NCBI GenBank assembly: GCA_903838565.1
Contig: CAILZB010000058.1
Location: 1 to 64,000 of the forward strand
Length of the DNA: 64,000 nt
Direction of reading: 5' to 3'
DNA from: an uncultured beta proteobacterium
GTDB taxonomy: Bacteria > Pseudomonadota > Gammaproteobacteria > Burkholderiales > Burkholderiaceae_C
The notes beneath the pieces were generated by a model, which did not search any database, had not been told where the DNA came from, and was given only the letters and a program-made list of their open reading frames with translations. Made by a program: the position numbers and the translations under genes. The stretch's first letter is position 1. Each line of letters begins with the position of its first letter. Positions 1 through 8,026 of the stretch are shown here, one piece after another.

Positions 1-318
1 ACGCGTCTCTGAACCAAAAACGAGCCAGTCGCCGGGGAAAAATTTGACCTCATACACACCCCGGCGGGCACGCGTGGTCAGGGCAAAGAGCCGGTCCGGC
101 GCCGGTTGCTCGGCCGCCAGAAAGGCTGGCCAATCGGCGTGGCGTTTGACTTGCGCGTACTCGTGGTAGTCCAGACCGGCGCGCTTGAGCTGCTTGTCGT
201 CCATGGAAAAACCCAGCGGTTCGATCAAATGCAGCTGGCAGCCGGTGTTGGCCGCGAGGCGGATGACGTTGCCGGTGTTGGGCGGAATTTCGGGCTGAAC
301 CAGGACGATGTGAAACAT
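1..318 (-). CDS. trmL: tRNA (cytidine(34)-2'-O)-methyltransferase, 5' part (cut by window edge)
   Basis: The minus-strand frame opens with ATG at 318 and runs off the left edge without a stop, giving 106 residues of a family that is usually about 155 long. The N-terminus [20 protein letters not shown] is the typical SPOUT-class TrmL opening, followed by an [14 protein letters not shown] segment. TrmL methylates the ribose of the wobble nucleotide 34 in some leucine tRNAs, using S-adenosylmethionine. The C-terminal knot that binds the cofactor lies outside the window. comF ends 41 bases upstream on the same strand, so the two are probably co-transcribed. Confidence 0.9.
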   Translation of the reverse strand, partial: MFHIVLVQPEIPPNTGNVIRLAANTGCQLHLIEPLGFSMDDKQLKRAGLDYHEYAQVKRHADWPAFLAAEQPAPDRLFALTTRARRGVYEVKFFPGDWLVFGSETR

Positions 319-359
319 GCTTCGATTCTGCCCGTGCGGAAGTGGGTGCGCTTTCATCT

Positions 360-1103
360 TCATTCAGGCGCATTGGTGCGCGCCAGCACGATGGCCGTGA
401 TGTGCGCCATCTGCGCCTGGCGCAGCGCGCTGGCCGCTGCATAGAGGGAGGCACCGCTGGTCATGACGTCGTCCACCAGCACCACGCGCCGGTCCCGCAG
501 AAGGTGGGCCAGCGCCGGTTCGAGCGCGAATGCACCCTGGACGTTGCGCAGTCGCTCGGCGCGTTTGAGCTCGCTTTGGGCGGCCGTGCTCCTGATGCGC
601 AGCAGCAGGTCGGCGCGCGCCTTGCCGGGGGCGAGATGGCGGGCCAACAGCAGCGCCTGGTTGAAGCCGCGCTCTTTCAGGCGCGCATCCGACAGCGGCA
701 GCGGCAGCACCCAGTCCGCCTGTTCCAGCGCCGGCTCGACCCAGGGCGTGCTGCGCAGCAGCGTGGCGAAGGTGGCGGCCCATCCGGTGTGGCCATGAAA
801 TTTGAAATCCGAAATGCAGTCCGACCAGGGGTAGGCGTAAGTCACTGCGGCCAGGCAGGCGTCCAGCGGCGGCGGATCTTTCAGGCAGGCGCCGCATTGC
901 TCCACGCCTGCGGGGACGGGGAGGGCGCAGCGCTGGCAGCGCGCCCGGGGTTGCGCAAAGCGGCTGACGCAGGCTTCACACAGGGGGCGAGAAGGCCAGG
1001 CGCGACACACGGCGCACTGGCTCGGAACATGGGCAAGGACCTGGTCGATCAGGCGGCGCAACATGGGGTCAATATACTCGCCAGTCCCCTGTTCACTCAT
1101 CAT
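360..1103 (-). CDS. comF: ComF family phosphoribosyltransferase-like protein
   Basis: Competence protein F homologue. The N-terminal third carries Cys pairs of a zinc-ribbon type (CAVC, CEAC, CQRC, CGAC). The C-terminal part is a PRTase fold with the PRPP-binding loop [13 protein letters not shown]. ComF proteins are linked to DNA uptake in naturally transformable species, but their enzymatic reaction is not established. I chose the ATG at 1103 (MMSEQG) because GGAG lies 5-6 bases upstream. A second Met at 1064 (MLRRLIDQ) is also plausible, and the frame stays open upstream to 1241. The start overlaps the start codon of the divergent methyltransferase gene by two bases. Confidence 0.88.
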   Translation of the reverse strand: MMSEQGTGEYIDPMLRRLIDQVLAHVPSQCAVCRAWPSRPLCEACVSRFAQPRARCQRCALPVPAGVEQCGACLKDPPPLDACLAAVTYAYPWSDCISDFKFHGHTGWAATFATLLRSTPWVEPALEQADWVLPLPLSDARLKERGFNQALLLARHLAPGKARADLLLRIRSTAAQSELKRAERLRNVQGAFALEPALAHLLRDRRVVLVDDVMTSGASLYAAASALRQAQMAHITAIVLARTNAPE

Positions 1104-2016
1104 GGCCGCTCCATCCAACACCACTCCCCCCACCATCGACCCGGTCGCCGCGGAGCGCTGGCGTCTGGCCGCCCCCGCTTCGTCGCCCTGGCTGCACGAG
1201 GAGGTGGCGCGGCGTATGGAGCAGCGCCTGCAGTGGATCAAGCTGCAGCCTCAGGTCTGGTGCCATTGGGACGCCGTGCGCGGTGGCCTGCAAGGGCACG
1301 AGCTGGTGCGCCAGCATTACCCCAAGGCCACGGTCTATGTTCACGAGTCCTCGCCGCAGCGCTCTGCTGCCGCGCAGCAGGCCCTGCGTGCGCCGGGCTG
1401 GCATCCTTCGCGCTGGCTGGCGCCGGCCCAGCACTTCCAGGCGCCGCCAGATGCCGGGGTCGAGATGCTCTGGGCCAACATGGCGCTGCATCAGAGCGCG
1501 CAGCCGATGGAGCTGTTGGCGCAGTGGCATCAGGCACTGGCCACCGACGGATTCCTGATGTTTTCCTGCCTGGGCCCCGACACCGTGCGCGAGCTGCGCG
1601 AGCTCTACCGCTCCCTGGGCTGGCCTGCCAGTGGCCACGAATTCACCGACATGCACGATTGGGGTGACATGCTGATGCAGGCCGGTTTCGCCGAGCCGGT
1701 GATGGACATGGAGCGCATCGTGCTGACCTATGACAGCCCGCAGCGCTTGCTGGCGGAGCTGCGAACGCTCGGGCGCAACCTGCATCCGGCGCGTTTCGCC
1801 GGCCTGCGCGGGCGCGGCTGGCAGCAGCAGCTGGAGCGCGCGCTGGCGCGTAAGCTGGGCCGCGACGAGCACGGCGGTCGGCTGGCCTTGACCTTTGAGG
1901 TGGTCTACGGCCATGCGCTCAAACCGGCGCCGCGACTGCCGGTCAAGGATCAGACCCGCGTGTCGCTGCAGCAGATGCGCGAAGCGCTGGCGCGGGGGAA
2001 AACAGGCCGCGCATGA
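1102..2016 (+). CDS. BioC-like SAM-dependent methyltransferase (malonyl-ACP methyltransferase family)
   Basis: The protein is 304 residues from the ATG at 1102. The middle and C-terminal parts resemble BioC: a WANMALHQ segment, then a hydrophobic strand FLMFSCLGPDTVRELRELY, then a FTDMHDWGDML helix. BioC methylates malonyl-ACP to prime pimelate synthesis for biotin. The glycine-rich SAM-binding motif I, normally like LDLGCGTG, is replaced near residue 58 by a VWCHWDAVRGG stretch, so catalysis is uncertain. No other biotin gene is in the window. An in-frame ATG at 1063 would add 13 residues inside comF. No strong ribosome-binding site precedes either start. Confidence 0.72.
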   Translation: MAAPSNTTPPTIDPVAAERWRLAAPASSPWLHEEVARRMEQRLQWIKLQPQVWCHWDAVRGGLQGHELVRQHYPKATVYVHESSPQRSAAAQQALRAPGWHPSRWLAPAQHFQAPPDAGVEMLWANMALHQSAQPMELLAQWHQALATDGFLMFSCLGPDTVRELRELYRSLGWPASGHEFTDMHDWGDMLMQAGFAEPVMDMERIVLTYDSPQRLLAELRTLGRNLHPARFAGLRGRGWQQQLERALARKLGRDEHGGRLALTFEVVYGHALKPAPRLPVKDQTRVSLQQMREALARGKTGRA

Positions 2017-2128
2017 GAGGTCCCGGCGGCACCGGTAGAATTCCCGGTTTTTCGCGCCTTGGTTTGCCAGGGCGTGCAGCGCAGGCGTGGCTCGGGTTGC
2101 GAGCCCGTCAACAACGACAGGAAAAGCT

Positions 2129-2362
2129 ATGTCCGAGGTTTTGCAGGGACTGCGCGGCGCGCTGATGATCGTGTGTTTGATCATCTTTGCGCTGGTCTTT
2201 GCGGTGATGTTGTATTCCGCATGGAAACACCACCGTCACGGTGTGGCTGAGCAAAGCAATTTCCACGGTTCGGTGGCGGTGGAGATCTGCTGGGCCCTGG
2301 CGCCGGTGGTGATCGTGGTGCTGCTGGTTTGGCCCAGCGCACGGATCATCTGGAGTGGGTGA
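2129..2362 (+). CDS. Short cytochrome oxidase subunit II-like transmembrane protein
   Basis: This 77-residue protein starts at the ATG at 2129, with AGGA 7-10 bases upstream. It has two hydrophobic segments, roughly residues 8-30 (MIVCLIIFALVFAVMLYSAW) and 52-70. The pattern of a first helix ending in YSAWKHHR, then E-C-W-ALAP and a second helix ending in WPSAR, looks like the two-helix anchor of CoxB with no copper domain. It sits 136 bases before coxB on the same strand, so a role in oxidase assembly or as an accessory subunit is likely but inferred. A small hairpin (GGCTCG/CGAGCC, 2089-2105) lies just upstream of the gene. Confidence 0.72.
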   Translation: MSEVLQGLRGALMIVCLIIFALVFAVMLYSAWKHHRHGVAEQSNFHGSVAVEICWALAPVVIVVLLVWPSARIIWSG

Positions 2363-2498
2363 GTCGTGGCCTGAAGTGATTCGGGGAACGATTGAGGGTT
2401 ATTCGGGTTTTGCCGGGTCAGTTCGGCAGGACGAGCCGCTAAACTACCGTCCCTGGTGACGGTGTGCCAGCGATCTGCAATAAAAAGGACAGTGATTT

Positions 2499-3644
2499 AT
2501 GCGAGGCTTGAACAAATTGGGCTTGGGAAGTGTGGCGGCCCTGGGGTCGGCCGCTGCGCTGGCCAACTATTCCTGGAATTTCCCGGAACCGGTGACGCCG
2601 ATTGCCCGCGAAACGCTGCACGTGCACAACCTGTTCATGGTGATCGCGCTCACGCTGTTTTTCGCGGTGCTGGCGATCATGCTGTATTCCTTCTGGGCGC
2701 ACCGCAAGTCGCGCGGCCAGCAGGCGGCAGATTTTGTCGGGCCGAAATCGAACAAACAATGGTTCTGGGTGCTGCTGCCCTTTGCCTGCCTGTTGATCCT
2801 GGACTATGGCGTCTTTGGCATCCCTGCCTACCACGCGGTCCACATGTACGAGGACACCCGCACCGACGCCGATCTGGTGGTCAAGGTCACGGGCAGTCAG
2901 TGGCTGTGGCAGTACGAGTACCCATCCGAGGGCGTCAAGTTCAACAGCCGCTTGATCACGCCGCGCGAGCAGATCGACAACCAGCAGCCCAAGGGCGAAA
3001 ACTACCTGCTCGAAGTGGACAACCCACTGGTGCTGCCGGTGGGCAAGAAGGTGCGCTTCATCACCACCTCCAACGACGTGATCCACAGCTGGTGGGTGCC
3101 GGCGTTCGGCGTCAAGCGCGACGCGGTACCGGGTTTCCTGCGCGAATTCTGGGCCACGATCGACAAGCCCGGCATCTACCGCGGCCAGTGTTCCGAGCTC
3201 TGCGGCAAGGAGCACGGCTACATGCCGGTGGTGGTGAAGGTGGTGTCGCAGGAGGAATTCAAGGCCTGGCTGGCCGAGAAGAAGGGCGGCGTCGCCACGG
3301 CCGCCGTGGACGACGGCAAACCGCTGTCGCTGGACGACATGAAGGCCAAGGGCGAGAAGATTTACGCCACGACCTGCGTCGCCTGCCATCAGGCCACGGG
3401 CATGGGCATTCCCGGCGCCTTCCCGGCGCTCAACGGATCCAAGGTAGCCACCGGACCGGTGGATATCCATATCAAGACGGTGCTCAATGGCGGTCGCCCG
3501 GGCACGGCCATGGTCGCTTTCGGCAAGCAGTTGAGCAACGCCGACATCGCTGCGGTCGTGACCTACGAACGCAACGCCTGGGGCAACAAGACCGGCGATG
3601 TGGTGCAAAGCGCCCAGGTCGCCGCACTCAAGGGCGCGCCCTGA
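2499..3644 (+). CDS. coxB: Cytochrome c oxidase subunit II with C-terminal cytochrome c domain
   Basis: Subunit II of a proton-pumping aa3-type oxidase (381 residues). Two N-terminal membrane helices (about 46-66 and 88-108) precede a periplasmic CuA cupredoxin domain with ligands visible as His196, Cys231, Glu233, Cys235, His239 and Met242. Past residue 280 there is a fused class I cytochrome c domain with C293-V-A-C296-H297 and a probable axial Met338. The enzyme therefore belongs to the caa3-like group that brings its own electron-entry heme. The N-terminal hydrophobic stretch (GLGSVAALGSAAALA) may be a signal peptide. AAAGGA lies about 10 bases before the ATG. coxA follows after 113 bases. 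Confidence 0.97.
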   Translation: MRGLNKLGLGSVAALGSAAALANYSWNFPEPVTPIARETLHVHNLFMVIALTLFFAVLAIMLYSFWAHRKSRGQQAADFVGPKSNKQWFWVLLPFACLLILDYGVFGIPAYHAVHMYEDTRTDADLVVKVTGSQWLWQYEYPSEGVKFNSRLITPREQIDNQQPKGENYLLEVDNPLVLPVGKKVRFITTSNDVIHSWWVPAFGVKRDAVPGFLREFWATIDKPGIYRGQCSELCGKEHGYMPVVVKVVSQEEFKAWLAEKKGGVATAAVDDGKPLSLDDMKAKGEKIYATTCVACHQATGMGIPGAFPALNGSKVATGPVDIHIKTVLNGGRPGTAMVAFGKQLSNADIAAVVTYERNAWGNKTGDVVQSAQVAALKGAP

Positions 3645-3681
3645 GTTGTCTGGAGCGGCCCGTTACAAGCTAATCAGTTGA

Positions 3682-3720
3682 GGACAGAGCTTGCTCGCTG
3701 CGCGTAGCGACGGTCTGTCC
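3682..3720. other. Hairpin in the coxB-coxA gap
   Basis: GGACAGA (3682-3688) pairs with TCTGTCC (3714-3720), and CGCT (3696-3699) pairs with AGCG (3706-3709) inside it. No T-run follows, so this looks more like an intercistronic RNA structure than a terminator. The segment just 5' (AGCTAATCAGTTGA, 3668-3681) recurs with one mismatch before coxC at 6083-6096. Confidence 0.45.
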
Positions 3721-3757
3721 CCCAAGTTCTCAGTTATTCAGAAATAAGGAGTTGCCC

Positions 3758-5362
3758 ATGGCACACGATCTGGCACACGACCTGCCCCATGCCGGCGAGC
3801 ACGAAGCCCATTACGCCGGTGGCTGGATGAGGTGGATTGAAACCACCAACCACAAGGACATCGGTGTGATGTACCTGATCTTCGCGATCACCATGCTGCT
3901 GATCGGCGGATCCATGATTCTGGCGGTGCGCGCCGAGCTGTTTCAGCCCGGCCTGCAGTTCATGCAGCCCGAGTTCTTCAATCAGCTCATCACGCTGCAC
4001 GGCCTGATCATGGTGTTCGGCTTCGCCATGCCGGCGGCCACGGGCCTGGCCAACTACATGCTGCCTATGGTGCTGGGCGCGCCCGACATGGCGCTGCCGC
4101 GGCTGAACAACTGGGGTTTCTGGATCCTGCCGCCCGCGGCCATCATGCTGGTGCTGCCGTTCTTCCTGGGCCTGGCAGGCGTCGGTCCCGGTGCCGTCGA
4201 TACTGGCTGGACCATGTACGCGCCGCTGTCCGTGCAAAGCGGCTGGGGCATGGACTTCGCGATCTTCGCGGTGCACATGCTGGGCGTGTCCTCGATCCTG
4301 GGTTCGATCAACGTGATCGTGACCATCCTGAACATGCGCGCCCCCGGCATGACGCTGTTCAAGATGCCGCTGTTCGCGCACGGCTTCCTGATGACGGCGA
4401 TCCTGCTCATCACCATCATGCCGGTGCTCGCCGGCGGCGTGACCATGGTGCTGATGGATCGGCACTTCGGCACCCATTTCTTCAACGCTGCGGGTGGCGG
4501 CGACCCGGTGCTGTGGCAACACATCTTCTGGTTCATGGGGCACCCCGAGGTGTATGTGCTGTTCCTGCCGATCGCCGGCGCCATTCCGCACGTGCTGTCG
4601 GCGTTTTCGCGCAAGCCCACCTACGGCTACCGCGCCCAGGTGTACGCGATGTGGGGCATCGCCATCCTGGCGGTGGTGGTGTGGGCGCACCACATGTTCA
4701 CCAGCGGCATGTCGGTCGGTGGCCAGCTTTATTTCATGTACAGCACGATGCTGATTTCGCTGCCGCTGGCAGTGCTGTTCTTCTGCTGGATCGCCACGCT
4801 GTGGCGCGGCTCGATGTCGTTCGAGACGCCGATGCTGTTTGCCATCGGTTTCATCGTGCTGTTCGGCTGGGGTGGCTTGACCGGCCTGGTGCTGGCCGAT
4901 GCGGCTGCCGATCCGCAGTACCACAACGCCTACTTCCTGGTGGCGCATTTCCACTACGCGCTCTACCCCACGACGGTGCTGGGCGCGATGGCGGCGGTGT
5001 ACTACTGGTTGCCCAAGTGGACCGGCCACATGCTGGACGAGCGCCTGGGCAAGCTGCACTTCTGGGTGGCGATCGTCGGCTTCAACCTGACCTTCATTCC
5101 GCAGTTTCTGGTCGGCCTGGCCGGCATGCCGCGTCGCATTCCCGACTATCCGCTGATGTTCACCGAGTGGAACCAGCTGTCCACCGTGGGTGCCTTCATC
5201 CTGGGCGCGTCGCACCTGATCTTCATCTACAACGTGATCAAGTGCGTGCGCGGCGGCGAGAAGGCACAGGCCAGGGCCTGGGAAGGTGCGACCGGACTGG
5301 AATGGACGGTGCCCTCACCCGCGCCGTATCACACGTTCGAAACGCAGCCCACGATTGAGTGA
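3758..5362 (+). CDS. coxA: Cytochrome c oxidase subunit I
   Basis: Catalytic heme-copper subunit (534 residues, about 12 membrane helices) that reduces O2 to water and pumps protons. Visible ligands are His81 (heme a), His262 and Tyr266 of the HPEVY motif (CuB and the His-Tyr crosslink), His311 and His312 (CuB), His397 (heme a3) and His399 (heme a). The ATG at 3758 is preferred over an in-frame TTG at 3752, because AAGGAG at 3746-3751 is six bases upstream of the ATG. The N-terminus is rich in His and Glu. It lies between coxB and a small assembly ORF in the same operon. Confidence 0.98.
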   Translation: MAHDLAHDLPHAGEHEAHYAGGWMRWIETTNHKDIGVMYLIFAITMLLIGGSMILAVRAELFQPGLQFMQPEFFNQLITLHGLIMVFGFAMPAATGLANYMLPMVLGAPDMALPRLNNWGFWILPPAAIMLVLPFFLGLAGVGPGAVDTGWTMYAPLSVQSGWGMDFAIFAVHMLGVSSILGSINVIVTILNMRAPGMTLFKMPLFAHGFLMTAILLITIMPVLAGGVTMVLMDRHFGTHFFNAAGGGDPVLWQHIFWFMGHPEVYVLFLPIAGAIPHVLSAFSRKPTYGYRAQVYAMWGIAILAVVVWAHHMFTSGMSVGGQLYFMYSTMLISLPLAVLFFCWIATLWRGSMSFETPMLFAIGFIVLFGWGGLTGLVLADAAADPQYHNAYFLVAHFHYALYPTTVLGAMAAVYYWLPKWTGHMLDERLGKLHFWVAIVGFNLTFIPQFLVGLAGMPRRIPDYPLMFTEWNQLSTVGAFILGASHLIFIYNVIKCVRGGEKAQARAWEGATGLEWTVPSPAPYHTFETQPTIE

Positions 5363-5383
5363 CGATTCAGCAAGGGACGCAGC

Positions 5384-5530
5384 ATGAGCCTGCCTGATTC
5401 AGACAAGAAGAATGCCGACAGCGAGGAGTGGGCCAGCCGCGGCGCCTCCAACGTGCGCCTGGGGCTGATCCTGGGCGCCGTGGTGCTGGCGCTGTTTTTG
5501 ATTGCGATATGGAAGTACCGGCCGCTTTGA
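5384..5530 (+). CDS. Small single-helix cytochrome oxidase assembly protein
   Basis: A 48-residue ORF with a polar N-terminus (MSLPDSDKKNADSEEW) and one membrane helix (about residues 25-44, LGLILGAVVLALFLIAIW) ending in KYRPL. AAGGGA lies about 7-12 bases before the ATG. Proteins of this size and shape at this place are annotated in related bacteria as cytochrome oxidase small assembly proteins; that link is from memory, not a search. Its last 22 bases overlap the start of ctaG in another frame, so the two are probably translationally coupled. Confidence 0.7.
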   Translation: MSLPDSDKKNADSEEWASRGASNVRLGLILGAVVLALFLIAIWKYRPL

Positions 5531-6078
5531 CGCCGCAGGCGGCGCTGGTCCGCCAGCGGGACAACCGGCGCCTGGCGTTTCGCCTGGGGCTGGTGGCGTT
5601 GTTCTTTGTCGGCTTTGGCTTTGCCATGGTCCCGATGTACGACGTGATCTGCAAGCTGACCGGGATCAACGGCCGCACGAACGCGACCGCAATCGTGCTC
5701 GACAAGAACACGCAGGTCGATACCTCGCGCTGGGTGAATGTGGAATTCCTGAGCCATTCCATGCCCGGTGTCGGGCTGGAATTCGCGCCCGAGCAGTTCA
5801 CCATGCGCGTGCATCCGGGCGCCGTGATCCACACCAGCTATCTGGCAAAGAACCTGAGCGACCGGGTGTTCGTGGGGCAGGCGGTGCCGAGCATCACGCC
5901 CGCGGTGGCGGCGGCGCATTTTCAGAAGATCGAGTGTTTTTGCTTCACTCAGCAGGAATTCAAGCCGCACGAGCAGCGCAGCATGCCGGTGGTTTTTGTG
6001 GTGAGTCCGGAGCTGGATCAGGATCTGGGAACCATCACGCTGTCCTACACCTTCTTTGAGGCGGTGAAGGCGGGTTAG
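5509..6078 (+). CDS. ctaG: Cytochrome c oxidase assembly protein CtaG (Cox11)
   Basis: Copper chaperone that delivers Cu to the CuB site of subunit I (189 residues from the ATG at 5509). One N-terminal membrane helix (about 22-44, ending in the conserved MVPMYDVICKLTG) anchors a periplasmic domain with the copper-binding pair C143-F-C145 in KIECFCF. The conserved MPVVFVV and TLSYTFF strands are present. The frame is open further upstream to 5428, but homologues start near MEVPAAL. The gene overlaps the small upstream ORF by 22 bases and precedes coxC by 40 bases. Confidence 0.95.
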   Translation: MEVPAALTPQAALVRQRDNRRLAFRLGLVALFFVGFGFAMVPMYDVICKLTGINGRTNATAIVLDKNTQVDTSRWVNVEFLSHSMPGVGLEFAPEQFTMRVHPGAVIHTSYLAKNLSDRVFVGQAVPSITPAVAAAHFQKIECFCFTQQEFKPHEQRSMPVVFVVSPELDQDLGTITLSYTFFEAVKAG

Positions 6079-6118
6079 TGCGAGCTAATGAGTTGAAAGA
6101 ATTGAAAAGGAAAGAACC

Positions 6119-6982
6119 ATGAGTACGACATCCACCCCCGTAGCCAAGGGCCACTACTTCGTTCCGGCGGCCAGCCACTACTCGACCTTTTTGTCGTGGG
6201 GCATTTTTCTGCTGGCAGCGGGCTTTGTGTTTCGCCTGAACGGCGTTCCGCCCGGCCTGTGGAGCATGCTGATCGGCGCCGCGCTCATCCTGTACGTGAT
6301 CGTGGGCTGGTTCGGCGAGGTGATCCGCGAAAGCCTGGGCGGCCTGTACACCCAATGGGAAGACCGCTCCTACCGCATCGGCATGGTCTGGTTCATCTTT
6401 TCCGAAGTCATGTTCTTTGCCTGCTTCTTCGGCGTTCTCTACTACATCCGTCGCATCGCGTTGCCCGAGCTCGGTGGCTACGACGCGGCCTATACGCCCT
6501 GGGCCGGCTTCACCGGTGCCTGGCCCAGCAGCGGACCTGTGGGCGACAAGTTCCTGCCGATGCATGCCTGGGGCATCCCGGCGCTGAACACCTTCCTGCT
6601 GCTCTCGTCCGGCGTGACGCTGACCTGGGCGCACTGGGGACTGATCAAGAACAAGCGCTCGCAGCTCAATCTCGGTCTGGCGTTGACCGTCGCGCTGGGT
6701 CTGACCTTCATGGGCTTTCAGGCTTTTGAATACATCCACGCCTATCACGAGATGGGCCTGACACTGGGCGCCGGCGTCTATGGCGCGACCTTCTTTATCC
6801 TTACCGGCTTCCACGGTCTGCACGTGACGCTGGGCAGCATCATGCTGATGGTCATGCTGGGCCGCGGCATGAAGGGCCACTTCTCCGAGCACAACCACTT
6901 CGCCTTCGAGGCCGTGGCCTGGTACTGGCACTTCGTGGACGTGGTCTGGCTGGTGCTGTTCCTGTTCGTCTACATCCTGTAG
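6119..6982 (+). CDS. coxC: Cytochrome c oxidase subunit III
   Basis: The 287-residue protein has seven hydrophobic segments and the family landmarks FSEVMFFACFF, TFLLLSSGVT, GFQAFEYIHA, FFILTGFHGLHVTLGS and WYWHFVDVVWLVLF. Subunit III stabilises the oxidase core and supports proton uptake. The start MSTTSTPVAKGHYF is preceded by AAAGGAAAG. It ends the first plus-strand run; the small minus-strand DUF2909 gene separates it from surf1. Confidence 0.97.
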   Translation: MSTTSTPVAKGHYFVPAASHYSTFLSWGIFLLAAGFVFRLNGVPPGLWSMLIGAALILYVIVGWFGEVIRESLGGLYTQWEDRSYRIGMVWFIFSEVMFFACFFGVLYYIRRIALPELGGYDAAYTPWAGFTGAWPSSGPVGDKFLPMHAWGIPALNTFLLLSSGVTLTWAHWGLIKNKRSQLNLGLALTVALGLTFMGFQAFEYIHAYHEMGLTLGAGVYGATFFILTGFHGLHVTLGSIMLMVMLGRGMKGHFSEHNHFAFEAVAWYWHFVDVVWLVLFLFVYIL

Positions 6983-7013
6983 GCGCCTGCTTCTCTGCTC
7001 ACCCGGCGCGGAT

Positions 7014-7226
7014 CTATTTCGCGCCCGGTGCTGGCAGGAAGCCGAAATAGAAGCCGGCCAGCAGCATCAGGAAGAGCCCCATCGAGAGGGCGATGCGCAC
7101 GGTCAGCGCCTTCACCACGCGTTCGCGCTTGGCCTGGTCGTCGTTGCGCAGCAGCATGGCCAGCGCGCTGAACAGGCTGATGACGATCAAAGCCAGTAGC
7201 GCGAGGACGAGAATTTTTGTCAGCAT
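7014..7226 (-). CDS. Twin transmembrane protein (DUF2909 family)
   Basis: This 70-residue minus-strand protein has two hydrophobic segments (about 4-25 and 45-65) separated by a charged loop, NDDQAKRERVVKAL. It ends in PAPGAK. The arrangement matches the DUF2909 twin-transmembrane family found in oxidase clusters of beta- and gammaproteobacteria. Its function is unknown; a role in oxidase assembly is suggested only by position. It is transcribed against coxC and divergently from surf1, with 50 bases between the two starts. Confidence 0.8.
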   Translation of the reverse strand: MLTKILVLALLALIVISLFSALAMLLRNDDQAKRERVVKALTVRIALSMGLFLMLLAGFYFGFLPAPGAK

Positions 7227-7276
7227 GGTGCCCCCTGAAGATGTGTTGCATCATTATCCGTTTTTGATTCAGGCCC

Positions 7277-8008
7277 ATGCAACCACTGCGCTTCCAACCC
7301 CGACTGATTCCCACGCTCGCCACGCTGTGCCTGATGGCGCTGTTCGTGTATCTTGGGCTGTGGCAGGCGGGCAAGGGCGAACGACTGCTGGCGCAGCGCA
7401 CGCTGTACGCGGCGCGTGCGCAGTTGGGGCCGACGCGCATCGGCGCCGCAGCGGTGGACGCGCTGGCGCTGCGCGACGCTCCGCTCGCGGTGCGCGGTCG
7501 TTACGAGCCCGAGCGGGGTTTCTTCATCGACAACCGGCAGGAAAATGGTCAGCCCGGCCTGCACGTCGTGACGCCTTTGAGAATCGAGGGCAGCGAGACC
7601 CGGATCCTGGTGAATCGCGGCTGGGTCGCATGGCCCCACGGGCGCAAGGTCCTGCCGCAGGTGGCAACGCCCGACGGCGTGGTCGAGGTCAGTGGCATCG
7701 CAAGCGTGCCGGTGGTGAAGAATTTCCTGCTGATGCCCGAGCACGCCGAGGCGAGGACGCAACTCTGGATGCAGATGGACCTGAAGCGCTTTGCGCAGCT
7801 GGTGCCGTATGCGGTGCAGCCGGTGGTGCTGCTGCAAAGCGGCGCCGACGTGCAGGACGGATTGATCCGGAACTGGCAGGCACCCGAGGACCGGGTGTCG
7901 ATGCACCAGAGCTACGCGCTGCAGTGGTTCGGCATGGCGGCGGCGCTGCTGGTGTTCTACGGCGTTGCCAGCACGCGCGCGCGCGTGGGCAGTTCAGCCA
8001 AAACATGA
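7277..8008 (+). CDS. SURF1 family cytochrome oxidase assembly protein
   Basis: The 243-residue protein has membrane helices near residues 13-30 and 218-236 around a periplasmic domain, the usual SURF1 topology. Conserved segments are LGLWQAGKGER, VRGRYEP, PGLHVVTPLRI, ILVNRGWV and the C-terminal SYALQWFGMAAALLVFY. SURF1 proteins help heme A insertion into subunit I. It lies within the oxidase cluster, 18 bases before the Sco-like gene. Confidence 0.93.
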   Translation: MQPLRFQPRLIPTLATLCLMALFVYLGLWQAGKGERLLAQRTLYAARAQLGPTRIGAAAVDALALRDAPLAVRGRYEPERGFFIDNRQENGQPGLHVVTPLRIEGSETRILVNRGWVAWPHGRKVLPQVATPDGVVEVSGIASVPVVKNFLLMPEHAEARTQLWMQMDLKRFAQLVPYAVQPVVLLQSGADVQDGLIRNWQAPEDRVSMHQSYALQWFGMAAALLVFYGVASTRARVGSSAKT

Positions 8009-8026
8009 TTTCTACAGGCGTCAAAA

